Assembly (NCBI GenBank): GCA_964007875.1
Contig: CAXGAH010000011.1
Span: forward strand, 1 to 64,000
Length of the DNA stretch: 64,000 bases
Direction: 5' to 3'
DNA from: UBA1275 sp002323515
GTDB lineage: Bacteria > Bacteroidota > Rhodothermia > Balneolales > Balneolaceae
Part shown: positions 1 to 8,643 of the stretch, one piece after another
How the letters are laid out: each line of letters opens with the position of its first letter
Position numbering within the stretch: the first letter of the stretch is position 1
Made by a program: the position numbers and the translations under genes
Notes under the pieces: model-generated
Databases searched by the model: none
Told to the model about the DNA's origin: nothing
Seen by the model: only the letters and a program-made list of their open reading frames with translations

Positions 1-370
1 AGTCATTAAAGTCAGTGGCACACAGGCAAGATATGGGCTTCTCAGAGCCTGCTACGCGCTCAAATGCTCGAAGTACGTACGTGGTATCCTTAGCGGTTCG
101 GTCTCTCCAATCTTCTCTGGATTTCTGGGTAATGTAATAGGCTAAAACGTCCCCTAATCTCGAATTTTTACTAAGGGGATGCTTAGGTTTTTGCTGCTTA
201 ATCCATGGGTCAAACTCTCCCAGTTCGTACGCCTTCTCGAGTTCTACGTGTTTGCGTAAAGCAAGGTCTTTAAACTTTGTTTTTAGGGCTACCCTCTTTC
301 TAGATGGGACTCTGTTGGGGTTATAAAACTGGGTGTAGTAGCTTGAATGCTGTTTTACTAACGATGCCAT
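1..370 (-). CDS. Tyrosine recombinase (integrase), N-terminal part, cut by window edge
   Basis: The minus strand is open from an ATG at 370 to the window edge, giving 123 residues that begin MASLVKQHSSYYTQFYNP. An AGGAG ribosome site lies just upstream. The pattern is a short basic arm-type N-terminus, then a helical SAM-like core-binding region starting near residue 70 (SRLGDVLAYYITQ). This is what tyrosine recombinases of integrative elements show in this lineage. The catalytic R-H-R-Y domain would lie left of the window, so activity cannot be judged. The gene starts about 105 bp beyond the 3' end of tRNA-Pro and points away from it, the usual arrangement for an element integrated at a tRNA 3' end. 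The family call rests on N-terminal features and context only. Confidence 0.7.
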   Translation of the reverse strand, partial: MASLVKQHSSYYTQFYNPNRVPSRKRVALKTKFKDLALRKHVELEKAYELGEFDPWIKQQKPKHPLSKNSRLGDVLAYYITQKSREDWRDRTAKDTTYVLRAFERVAGSEKPISCLCATDFND

Positions 371-474
371 TTGTTCTCCTCTTACTGTTATTAAGAGCGA
401 ACTGTTTTATAACAATGCGATAACAAATCACTACGATTCCCCACAAAAAAAGCCCATACATATGAGCTTAAACG

Positions 475-548
475 TCGAGGCGACAGGATTTGAACCTGCG
501 ACCCCTCGGCCCCCAGCCGAGTGCGCTACCGGACTACGCCACGCCTCG
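475..548 (-). tRNA. tRNA-Pro (anticodon GGG)
   Basis: The minus strand folds as a standard cloverleaf: acceptor CGAGGCG/CGCCTCG, anticodon stem CTCGG/CCGAG enclosing the loop CTGGGGG, and T-arm GGTTCAAATCC. The anticodon is GGG, reading CCC and CCU proline codons. The discriminator base is A at 475. CCA is not encoded, because the next bases are CGT. The adjacent integrase gene suggests the 3' half of this tRNA is an attachment site. Confidence 0.96.
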
Positions 549-645
549 ATGTATAAAAGTAAAAAGATAATGGCTTTAACAACCTAGAGCAATCTTTATT
601 CTTTTTATTGATAACAGCGTATTGTCAAAAACTCAGGAACAGATC

Positions 646-886
646 AATCAGCCAGAAATGGTAGCTCTGTTAACAGTTTCGCTTAGGTAGTTTTTCCACT
701 TCCATTACCACCATTAATAAACAAAAGCTCGTTTTCATAAATGCTGAGGTTAAATGGGCCGACTTTATAGGTGTTAGAATAAGGCGTTTCATATTGATAA
801 GTGACCCCTTGTAAATTAATAAGTGGTGCTTTTGAATGACTAAGATACGGAAGTTTAGCGTTTCCTATTGCATGCCTGTAGTCATC
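646..886 (-). pseudogene. Relic of a cyclic-peptide-export-type ABC transporter (ATPase start)
   Basis: One minus-strand frame reads through about 70 residues that match the linker and ATPase entry of SyrD/PvdE-like exporters: INLQGVTYQYETPYSN, then VGPFNLSIYENELLFINGG, then a perfect Walker A, GGNGSGKTT. A TAA at 683-685 follows immediately. The same frame continues as AKLLTELPFLAD, resembling the expected helix after Walker A, then stops again. The membrane domain and the rest of the ATPase are absent. It lies between tRNA-Pro and the GAF-PP2C gene, beside a likely integration hot spot. The membrane domain may have been lost by deletion up to the PP2C stop codon. It fills the otherwise geneless stretch 549-891. 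Confidence 0.72.
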
Positions 887-891
887 TCTAA

Positions 892-2160
892 TTAATTTGT
901 TCGTTTTACGATGATAAAGGTGATATCGTCACTTTGAGGGCTCCCGTTAGCATAAACTTGAAGCGTCTCGAGCAGAGCTTTTTTCATCTCTTCGGCACTA
1001 AGCTGATTATGGTCTAGTAACCATTGCTCAAAACTCTCTTCAGAAAATAATTCGCCAGACGGATTTGTAGCTTCCGTAACCCCATCAGAAAATAGCATTA
1101 AAATATCGCCTTTACCTATGGATAGTGTTGCCTTTGGAAGGTCTATTTCTTCCATAATACCCAACATTACCCCTCCCTGTTCTAATTCTTCGATTCGGCT
1201 ATCATCAGCGCGAACTATATAGGGTGGATTATGGCCGGAATTTACATAGCTTATTTCGTGGCGATGGTAGTCTAAATTGCAGTAGATGGAGGTAATAAAT
1301 TTATCTACAGGAGAATCTCTATAGATATCCCCATTAACTTGGCGCAGTGCTTGAACAATATCATTCGGATTATTTTGAATATTTGCTCGTAAGGTGGCTC
1401 GCATGGTCGCCATTAATAAGGAGGCAGGAACCCCTTTTCCAGTTACATCAGCCACCACAAAACCATGCTGACCAGGCTCAGGGTTGGGAATAAAGTCATA
1501 GTAATCTCCCCCAACATCCTTGGCGGGTATACTGCAACCGGCTATTTCATAGCCTTCTAAATTCGGAGTTTGCTGCGGGAAAAAGCGAGCTTGTATTTCT
1601 GTAGCAACCTCTAGCTCTTTGTTCACCAATTCTGCGGCTAATTGTTGCTGCTTTATATGAACATTTTCTAAAGCAGTTGCGGCTTGGTTGGCAAGTGTTT
1701 GAAATAGCCCCAGCATCTCTTCATTCAAAAAATTTTCCTTAATATTAATGGCTTGAAGGACACCAATAGTTTTCCCCTGGTTGTTATTCAATGGAACACA
1801 AATCATATTACGTGACTGAAATTTCGGATTGGAAAGTAACTCTCCTTGGAATCGGGAATCTGATTGTACATCTGTAATCAGTACAGGCTGCTGATGCTGG
1901 ACAACCCATCCACTTATACCATGGTCAGAGGCTATTTTTTTACCCGACACTTCTGCGGTTGCTGGTCCAGTAGGAATTGTTAGTTCTAGGTTTTTTCCTC
2001 CATCACTCAGTAAAAAAAGAGAGCTAGCTTCAGCCTCAACCATTCCTTTGGCAGATTGGATGATATCATTAAGTAACCTAGACGGATCCATAGTGGAATT
2101 AAACTTTCCAACTATGTCAAGAAGCAACCGAATGGTTGGATGTAAATCAAGTGAACTCAT
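892..2160 (-). CDS. GAF domain PP2C-type (RsbU/SpoIIE-like) serine phosphatase
   Basis: A 422-residue cytoplasmic protein with no membrane segment. Residues about 25-170 form a GAF sensor domain (SLFLLSDGG, HGISGWVVQHQQPVLI, MICVPLNN). A short coiled linker leads to a PP2C/SpoIIE phosphatase domain at about 190-420. Metal-binding motifs are intact: GGDYYDF, VADVTGKGVPASLLMA, LFSDGVTEA and SDDITFIIV. Family members dephosphorylate anti-sigma-factor antagonists in partner-switching cascades. No anti-sigma or STAS gene is nearby, so the target is unknown. It is transcribed alone, divergent from the small membrane protein gene at 2448. Confidence 0.92.
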   Translation of the reverse strand: MSSLDLHPTIRLLLDIVGKFNSTMDPSRLLNDIIQSAKGMVEAEASSLFLLSDGGKNLELTIPTGPATAEVSGKKIASDHGISGWVVQHQQPVLITDVQSDSRFQGELLSNPKFQSRNMICVPLNNNQGKTIGVLQAINIKENFLNEEMLGLFQTLANQAATALENVHIKQQQLAAELVNKELEVATEIQARFFPQQTPNLEGYEIAGCSIPAKDVGGDYYDFIPNPEPGQHGFVVADVTGKGVPASLLMATMRATLRANIQNNPNDIVQALRQVNGDIYRDSPVDKFITSIYCNLDYHRHEISYVNSGHNPPYIVRADDSRIEELEQGGVMLGIMEEIDLPKATLSIGKGDILMLFSDGVTEATNPSGELFSEESFEQWLLDHNQLSAEEMKKALLETLQVYANGSPQSDDITFIIVKRTN

Positions 2161-2447
2161 GGATAAAATGTGGGTGAAAAGATATTATTACAAGGTTTAG
2201 AATAGAATTTACTCATAATATCTACACACAAATAAGCTCATACATTGATGTAGATTTGTATTGTTACTTATTCTATAAGACAATAATACACACCAGCCAC
2301 ACTATTTCCAAAGTGTTAAAAAAGAGGGTGTAATACTCAAGAACAAGTAAAAAATATCGTCAGAGCTTCTAAAAAGTTGTATCTTAAAGCATATAAGTAG
2401 GCATTCTGCTGTTTGTAGAGTGTACAAAAAACCAAATTAACAGGAAG

Positions 2448-2582
2448 ATGCTAGGATTTAAAATTGATATTTTTTGGGTTTGGCTCGGAGATGCTTTCGA
2501 GTTGGGACTCTATATAGGGTTGATTTTTTTTATTTACATGATGTTTCGGCTCTGGTACGATGGGTCAAAAACTTCCGGATAA
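2448..2582 (+). CDS. Small single-pass membrane protein (44 residues)
   Basis: ATG at 2448 is preceded by a purine-rich ribosome site (CAGGAAG). The 44 codons begin MLGFKIDIFWVWLGDAFE and contain a hydrophobic segment (LGLYIGLIFFIYMMFRLW, about residues 20-37) followed by a charged tail. It stands alone between the divergent PP2C gene and the convergent epimerase gene. I do not recognise the family. The ribosome site, the aromatic-capped helix and the fit to the gap favour a real gene, but short open frames arise by chance. Confidence 0.5.
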   Translation: MLGFKIDIFWVWLGDAFELGLYIGLIFFIYMMFRLWYDGSKTSG

Positions 2583-2632
2583 TTCGGAATCCATCCATTC
2601 TAACCGGTAGCTTAGCCACTGTTTTAGATAGG

Positions 2633-3058
2633 CTATTTCTTGTATGCGCATAATTCAATAAGTACTGCATGTGCTGATTTTGGATGTAAAAATGCCACCC
2701 ATTTTCCATGGGCGCCGGATATCGGTTGACGGTGAATAAGGTCCCACCCCAGTGCACTTAGTCGATCTAGTTCACTTTGAATATCGTTGACCAAGAAAGC
2801 GGTATGATGCATGCCCTCGCCTCTTTTGTTAATGAATTTGGCGACACTAGAATCTAGGCTAAGTGGTGCTAATAACTCTATTCGGGCGTTGGATGTGTCA
2901 AGAAAGGCCACTTCAACACCTTGTGAATGGACATGCTCTCGGCCATAATGCTGGGTTCCTAACAGTATTTCATATTGTTTCAGGGCTGTATTAAGAGAAG
3001 ATACAGCTATGCCGATATGATCTAATTGCCAGGTAGAAGGAATGGACATTGAAGTCAT
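2633..3058 (-). CDS. mce: Methylmalonyl-CoA epimerase
   Basis: A 141-residue protein of the vicinal-oxygen-chelate fold, usual length for the family. It interconverts (S)- and (R)-methylmalonyl-CoA between propionyl-CoA carboxylase and the B12-dependent mutase. The metal ligands are visible: His14 in LDHIGIAV, Glu61 in ARIELLAP, His84 or His85 in MHHTAFLV, and Glu135 near the C-terminus. The conserved SGAHGKWVAFLHP segment is present. A second possible start is Met4. The partner genes, mutase and meaB, lie about 41 kb away at 43.3-46.5 kb, so the pathway is complete from epimerase to succinyl-CoA within the window but not in one operon. Confidence 0.92.
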   Translation of the reverse strand: MTSMSIPSTWQLDHIGIAVSSLNTALKQYEILLGTQHYGREHVHSQGVEVAFLDTSNARIELLAPLSLDSSVAKFINKRGEGMHHTAFLVNDIQSELDRLSALGWDLIHRQPISGAHGKWVAFLHPKSAHAVLIELCAYKK

Positions 3059-3168
3059 GCTGTTTTTTTTCAGGTACGTCTTTTTTATTTCTACATTAAT
3101 TAAATAAATAATAGATTATTTTAGTGAAGTACAACACAGTTTTCTTTAAACTAAACATTGGTAAGCAA

Positions 3169-4080
3169 ATGAGATCTATAAGCTTAGTAAAATTATGTAT
3201 AATGGCCGCTGTGGCTTACAGTAGTCTATCTTGTACCTCCGCTGATTCTAGTACCAGTCATGCAGAAGCTATTCCTTTATTTCCGACTGAAAACCGAACC
3301 GAAGAGGTGGTTGTAATTTCCACCTCATATGGCGATATGATCGTTCGACTCTACGACGCTACACCGGAGCATAAAAGCAATTTTTTGAAGCTCACTAAAG
3401 AGGGGTTCTATGATTCAACTACCTTCCACAGAGTCATTGAAGGATTTATGATACAAGGAGGAGATCCTAACTCTAAAGATGATAACCTTCGTAATGACGG
3501 TCAAGGTGGGCCAGGTTATACCTTACCTGCTGAGATAGTACGTGGATATATTCATAAAAAAGGTGCTTTGGCAGCCGCGCGAATGGGTAATGATACCAAC
3601 CCAGATATGCGTTCAAGTGGCTCGCAATTTTATATTGTACATGGCCGTAAGCGAACTGAAAGAGATCTAGGTCAGCTGTTGGCTCAAGCGAATAATAACA
3701 TTGAACAAGGGTTAATTAGCACATATGTTGGAGCTCCTGAAAATACTGATGTAAAGCAACGCATAGACCAGGCTATTATGGAGGGAAATACGGGAATTGT
3801 TAGTGAGATTATTAAAGAAATAAAACCACTTGCCACCAAAGATTTTGAGTCCTTAGTTTATACACCTGAGCAAAGTGAGATTTACATGACTCAAGGTGGG
3901 GTCCCATATTTGGATGGTTCATATACGGTGTTTGGTGAGGTCATACAAGGGTTAGCAGTGGTAGACAGTATAGCTCAAGCTAGAAAAAGTTATGCAGACC
4001 GTCCGGTAGAAGACATTTCAATGATGGTTCGGGTACAGACCATGACTTTAGCTCCAGACGGATCCATAATAGAGCAGTAG
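3169..4080 (+). CDS. Cyclophilin-type peptidyl-prolyl isomerase, lipoprotein
   Basis: Chosen start ATG 3169 gives a clean lipoprotein signal, MRSISLVKLCIMAAVAYSS followed by LSC at residues 20-22. A GTG at 3124 would add 15 residues before it. The cyclophilin fold begins near residue 45 (TSYGDMIVRLYD). It keeps the catalytic and binding segments FHRVIEGFMIQGGDP, GALAAARMGNDTNPD, SGSQFYIVHG and YTVFGEVIQG. An insertion of about 80 residues, partly helical, separates the FYIVHG strand from the last strands, making the protein longer than the minimal 165-residue fold. It probably acts as a periplasmic or outer-membrane-attached proline isomerase and folding helper. Confidence 0.9.
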   Translation: MRSISLVKLCIMAAVAYSSLSCTSADSSTSHAEAIPLFPTENRTEEVVVISTSYGDMIVRLYDATPEHKSNFLKLTKEGFYDSTTFHRVIEGFMIQGGDPNSKDDNLRNDGQGGPGYTLPAEIVRGYIHKKGALAAARMGNDTNPDMRSSGSQFYIVHGRKRTERDLGQLLAQANNNIEQGLISTYVGAPENTDVKQRIDQAIMEGNTGIVSEIIKEIKPLATKDFESLVYTPEQSEIYMTQGGVPYLDGSYTVFGEVIQGLAVVDSIAQARKSYADRPVEDISMMVRVQTMTLAPDGSIIEQ

Positions 4081-4150
4081 ATGAAGCAAGAGTCTGGTAA
4101 TTAATTTTATTATTGCCAGTAAGAATTATTTTTGCAGGTAAAAGGAAATC

Positions 4151-5929
4151 CTAGCTTTTTGATTCACGCGAAGCTTTTGCCCAAGAAAGAAAGTCCTTTG
4201 CGGATAGGCTATTAAGTACTCTTGGTTGATCAAACTTAGCTTTACGAGCTAAGCGTACCCCGTACTGGATATCATCAATGCCCTCAATACTATGCGCATC
4301 TGGGTTTATACTAGTATAAAGGCCCGTCTGCTTTGCTTTGTTACCCCAAGTCCAATCTAAATCCAATCGCCAAGGGGATGCATTGATTTCTATAGCGGTC
4401 TGTTGCTCAGCTGCGTGTTCAATAAGCGTGTTCATGTCCAACGCACTTTCTCCGCGTTTTAATAGTAACCGACCAGTGGGGTGGCCAATCATAGTGGTAA
4501 ACGGATTTTTAATAGCCTGTTTAAATCGATCCATCATAGCTTCTAAAGGCATATCTAACTGCTGATGTACACTAGCTACAATAAAATCAAAGCCGGTTAG
4601 TATATCCGCTGGATAGTCCAAATCGCCATTTCCTAAAATATCCGACTCAATGCCCTTAAATATGACAAAGTTCACTCCTTCCGCTGCATAGTGGGCATTT
4701 ATGCTCTCAATTTCTTTCCATTGGGCCAGCACTCGATCTACGGATAAGCCGCCAGCGTAGCCCGCCGTTTTCGAATGATCGGTTATGCCTAAATACTCAT
4801 AGCCTCGGGCGATGCAAGCTTCCGCCATTTCCTGAATACTATACTTACCATCACTCCAAGTGCTATGCGCATGAATAACACCCCGGATGTGCTCCTGCTG
4901 AATCAATGGCATTTGCTCATGCTTACTAAACCAATCTAGTTCACCACGATCCTCCCGAAGTTCTGGTGGAATCCAGTACAGTCCAAGATCTTGATAAATA
5001 CTGGATTCCTTATCGGAACTAATTTTAGCCTCCCAATCGGTCTCGCCCTCATCATTTAGTTTAAAAAGTCCATACTCGTTCAGACTTAACCCGCGTACGC
5101 GGGCTCTGGATCTCATAGCTACATTATGCTCTTTGCTCCCGGTAAAATACATAAGCGCGGCTCCAAAAGATTCTGGTTCAACTATTCGCAAATCAATTTG
5201 TCGCCCTTCTTTGCTACGAACCGAGCTTTTAGTTTCACCACGACCTAGAATTTCAACCACACGTTCATGAGTAGCGAAAGCGTCAAATATCGGGTCTATA
5301 TGTGTCTTAGCCGCAGCAATAAGAATATCAATATCACCAATAGTCTCCTTAGATCTACGCAAAGAACCAGCCACTTCGATGGCCTTTACACCGGGGAGAT
5401 CCTGTAGTGATTGAATGAGTTCATGAGCAATTTCATCGGCTTCATTGAGTCTGCAACGCTCTTCAAACTGTTCCATCCATGCAATGGATTTTTTAATCTT
5501 CTCCACCGATTTAGCCCCAAGTCCAGGTAGTACTGCTAAATCACCCTGATCAATGCACTCCTTAAGCTCGTCTAGAGTACTTATACCAAATTGCTGGTGA
5601 ATTTTCACAATATTTTTTGGCCCTAAACCAGAAATATCCAACCACTGAATAAGGCCCATGGGTACTTTTTCCTTAAACGCTTCTAAAACCGGCATATACC
5701 CGGTTTCCACGTAAGTATAAATATCGTTTGCGATCGATTTTCCTATACCTTTAATATCTGCTAGGCGCTTTTCTTCAATGTATGTCCCTAGGTCCTCTTC
5801 AAATCCGCGAATGGTTTGAGAGGCACGATCAAAAGCAATCGCTTTGAACCTGTTTTCGCCCGCTAATTGCATGAGTTGATAAACTGAATCTAGCTGGTCG
5901 GCGATATCACGATTGGTTGGCATGGGCAA
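4151..5929 (-). CDS. polX: DNA polymerase/3'-5' exonuclease PolX
   Basis: 592 residues, close to the usual PolX length. The order is helix-hairpin-helix DNA-binding repeats at about 50-150, then the nucleotidyltransferase palm with AGSLRRSKETIGDIDILI at residues 187-204 (catalytic aspartates 199 and 201). A C-terminal PHP nuclease domain starts near residue 350 (HAHSTWSDGKYS, then DHSKTAGYAGG and IGHPTGRLL). PolX fills short gaps in base-excision repair, and the PHP domain trims 3' ends. All metal-binding motifs look intact. It is transcribed alone, divergent from the M14 peptidase gene. Confidence 0.94.
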   Translation of the reverse strand: MPMPTNRDIADQLDSVYQLMQLAGENRFKAIAFDRASQTIRGFEEDLGTYIEEKRLADIKGIGKSIANDIYTYVETGYMPVLEAFKEKVPMGLIQWLDISGLGPKNIVKIHQQFGISTLDELKECIDQGDLAVLPGLGAKSVEKIKKSIAWMEQFEERCRLNEADEIAHELIQSLQDLPGVKAIEVAGSLRRSKETIGDIDILIAAAKTHIDPIFDAFATHERVVEILGRGETKSSVRSKEGRQIDLRIVEPESFGAALMYFTGSKEHNVAMRSRARVRGLSLNEYGLFKLNDEGETDWEAKISSDKESSIYQDLGLYWIPPELREDRGELDWFSKHEQMPLIQQEHIRGVIHAHSTWSDGKYSIQEMAEACIARGYEYLGITDHSKTAGYAGGLSVDRVLAQWKEIESINAHYAAEGVNFVIFKGIESDILGNGDLDYPADILTGFDFIVASVHQQLDMPLEAMMDRFKQAIKNPFTTMIGHPTGRLLLKRGESALDMNTLIEHAAEQQTAIEINASPWRLDLDWTWGNKAKQTGLYTSINPDAHSIEGIDDIQYGVRLARKAKFDQPRVLNSLSAKDFLSWAKASRESKS

Positions 5930-6030
5930 TAAATCTCTTTGAGTAGCTTAATAGGTTTGTGTACATTTACTAATACTCCTAAATATAAATCTTTTAGGAT
6001 GGAATATCCTGTTAACCCTACCCATCATTT

Positions 6031-8595
6031 ATGTTATCATTATCCGCTGCCTCTACTACTTTTAAAGTTCGCAGATCACCATTCTTTGGTTATTCTGTAG
6101 GAATTTTGTTGCTTTTTATTTTTCTAGCTGACACAACCAAAGCTCAACGATTCACCGCAGAACGACTTCAAAGTCCATCCGAATTTTTAGGCTATGAATT
6201 GGGAACTCAGTGGACCCCCCACTACAAAGTGGTGGATTATGTACAGCACTTAGCAGAGCATTCTGAAATGATAGCCGCCTTTGATTATGGGACTACCTAC
6301 GAAGGCCGTGAATTAGTGTATTTGGTCATTAGTTCCGAAGAAAATCAGCAGAACATGGAGGAAATAAGGCAAAATAATTTGCGTAGAATTGGTTTGGAAT
6401 CCGGTAAAGCCTCCGAAGTAGCCGTTCCCATTGTTTGGTTAAGCTATAATGTACACGGCAACGAGACATCCTCCAGTGAGGCCGCCTTATACACCATGCA
6501 TGCCTTAGTGACGGAATACCAAGACTGGTTGATGGATGTCGTGGTCGTTATCGACCCTATGGTAAACCCAGACGGTCGTGATCGGTATGTGAACTGGAAC
6601 AAAACGGTAACAGGGGCACAAGTTAACCCCAATCATGAAGCCATGGAGCATCATGAGCCCTGGCCAGGTGGCAGGACCAATCATTATATGTTCGATTTAA
6701 ATAGAGATTGGGCTTGGCAAACCCAGACCGAAACCCAACAGCGTATCAAAGAGTATTTGCAGTGGATGCCCATGGTTCATGTCGATTTTCATGAGCAGTA
6801 TTATAACTCTCCCTATTACTTTGCACCAGCGGCAGAGCCTTATCATTATGCCATAACCGAATGGCAGCGTGAACTACAGACCTTAATAGGTCAAAACCAT
6901 GCTTCTTATTTTGATCAGAATAATTGGCTGTACTTTACACGTGAAGAGTTTGATTTATTTTACCCAAGTTATGGGGATACATGGCCTACTTTTAATGGGG
7001 CTATTGGGATGACTTATGAACAAGCAGGGCACAGTTTTGCCGGTCTAGGCGTACTAACCGAGGAGGGAGATACCCTAACATTGTATGATCGAATGATTCA
7101 TCATGCGACATCTGGATTATCAACCATAGAAACGGTGGTTAATCAAAAAGAACGGGTTTTGGCTGAATTCCAAAAGTACTTTGACACCACTCGTGAAAAT
7201 GGCTCTGGAAATTATAAAACCTTTGTGGTAAAACGCAGCAGCAATCCAGACAATACCACCCGACTTCTACGCTATTTACTTGATCAAAAAATTGAGGTAC
7301 AACAGGCGGTGAATGAAGTCCGAGCGAGTGGTTATGATTACCAGAACGGTCAGATTGGACGAGTAGCCATAGAAAAAGGCGATTATATTATACATACCTA
7401 TCAGCCTCAAGGCACCTTGGTTAGAGTATTATTTGAGCCTAAACCTGAACTAGCCGATTCACTTAGCTACGATATTACCGCATGGGAGGTACATTATTCC
7501 TTTGGTGTTGAGGGTTATGCCATCCAGGGACAAGTTGAAGTGGAGCCGATAGGTTTTGATACCGAATCTGAACTCACACCGGTGGTGAGTAAGCCGTATG
7601 CCTATTTAGTTGAATGGACGTCCTTTGATGATGCGCAGTTTCTGGCCTATATACTCAAGCTAGGAGTTCGTGCTCGTTACTCTGAGTATTCCTTCAGTAT
7701 TCAGGGGAAAAATTACAATGCCGGCACCTTAATCATTACTCGAAACGGTAATGAGTCGTTAGGAATTGGTTTCGATGAAATAGTGAAAGAAGCCGCTTTG
7801 GTATATAACAGGGAATTAACACCCGTAACAACAGGATTGGTTACGCAAGGCAGAGATTTTGGGTCATCTTCGGTTCATTTCATAGAAGCGCCGAGAGTAG
7901 GAGTATTAGCAGGTGAAGGAACATCGGGGAATATGGTAGGACATATATGGCATTTCTTTGATCATCAACTAAACTACCCGGTTACGATGATTCCCGTAGA
8001 TGTTGCCACTCGTATGGACTGGACTGAATTTGATGTGATTATACTGCCAAGTGGATCTTATGGATATTCACTTAGTGATGATCAACTCTCTGAAATTAGG
8101 GATTGGGTTCGTGGCGGTGGCAAGCTAGTTGCTGTGGACGGCGCCAACGGATTTTTAGCAGGTAAAGATGGCTTTGCGCTAACTCGAAAGAACAGGGCAG
8201 ACGAAGATGAGGACAATCCAGAAGATCGGCTGCAACGATACGCAGACGCAGAACGTAATTCTGTAGTGAACTTTAACGCGGGCGCAATTTATGCTCTTGA
8301 AATGGATCCCACACATCCCTTAGCCTTCGGGTATCAAGAGCAGTATATGTCGCTGAAATTAGGTTCAACGGCTTATGAGTATCTAGAAAATGGTTGGAAT
8401 GTTGGGGTGGTAAAAGACGGAGCTCCAAGAAGTGGATTTGTCGGCCATAAAGCCCAGCAAATCATTCAAGAATCGTTGTCTTATGGAGTCCAGCCCATGG
8501 GTCAGGGTCAAGTGGTCTATATGATAGATAACCCATTATTCCGAGGATTTTGGCACAACGGGAAGCTACTGATTAGCAATGCTGTATTCTTTTAG
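6031..8595 (+). CDS. Secreted M14 family zinc carboxypeptidase with C-terminal GATase-like domain
   Basis: 854 residues with an N-terminal hydrophobic signal ending near TKAQR (residue 40). The M14 domain spans about 55-370: zinc ligands His142 and Glu145 (NVHGNETSSSE) and His254 (VDFHEQYY), general base Glu330 (MTYEQAGHS), plus the MVNPDGRDRY segment. Residues from about 625 (PRVGVLAGEGTSGN ... DVIILPSGSYGYS) form a class-I glutamine-amidotransferase-like fold without an obvious catalytic cysteine. This two-part architecture recurs in large secreted M14 enzymes of Bacteroidota relatives. It likely removes residues from exported peptides. There is no sorting domain at the C-terminus, so it is probably periplasmic. 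Confidence 0.9.
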   Translation: MLSLSAASTTFKVRRSPFFGYSVGILLLFIFLADTTKAQRFTAERLQSPSEFLGYELGTQWTPHYKVVDYVQHLAEHSEMIAAFDYGTTYEGRELVYLVISSEENQQNMEEIRQNNLRRIGLESGKASEVAVPIVWLSYNVHGNETSSSEAALYTMHALVTEYQDWLMDVVVVIDPMVNPDGRDRYVNWNKTVTGAQVNPNHEAMEHHEPWPGGRTNHYMFDLNRDWAWQTQTETQQRIKEYLQWMPMVHVDFHEQYYNSPYYFAPAAEPYHYAITEWQRELQTLIGQNHASYFDQNNWLYFTREEFDLFYPSYGDTWPTFNGAIGMTYEQAGHSFAGLGVLTEEGDTLTLYDRMIHHATSGLSTIETVVNQKERVLAEFQKYFDTTRENGSGNYKTFVVKRSSNPDNTTRLLRYLLDQKIEVQQAVNEVRASGYDYQNGQIGRVAIEKGDYIIHTYQPQGTLVRVLFEPKPELADSLSYDITAWEVHYSFGVEGYAIQGQVEVEPIGFDTESELTPVVSKPYAYLVEWTSFDDAQFLAYILKLGVRARYSEYSFSIQGKNYNAGTLIITRNGNESLGIGFDEIVKEAALVYNRELTPVTTGLVTQGRDFGSSSVHFIEAPRVGVLAGEGTSGNMVGHIWHFFDHQLNYPVTMIPVDVATRMDWTEFDVIILPSGSYGYSLSDDQLSEIRDWVRGGGKLVAVDGANGFLAGKDGFALTRKNRADEDEDNPEDRLQRYADAERNSVVNFNAGAIYALEMDPTHPLAFGYQEQYMSLKLGSTAYEYLENGWNVGVVKDGAPRSGFVGHKAQQIIQESLSYGVQPMGQGQVVYMIDNPLFRGFWHNGKLLISNAVFF

Positions 8596-8643
8596 TTAGA
8601 CGGAAGAATACAAAAGGCATTATAATTAGAAGCTTTTTTGTAA

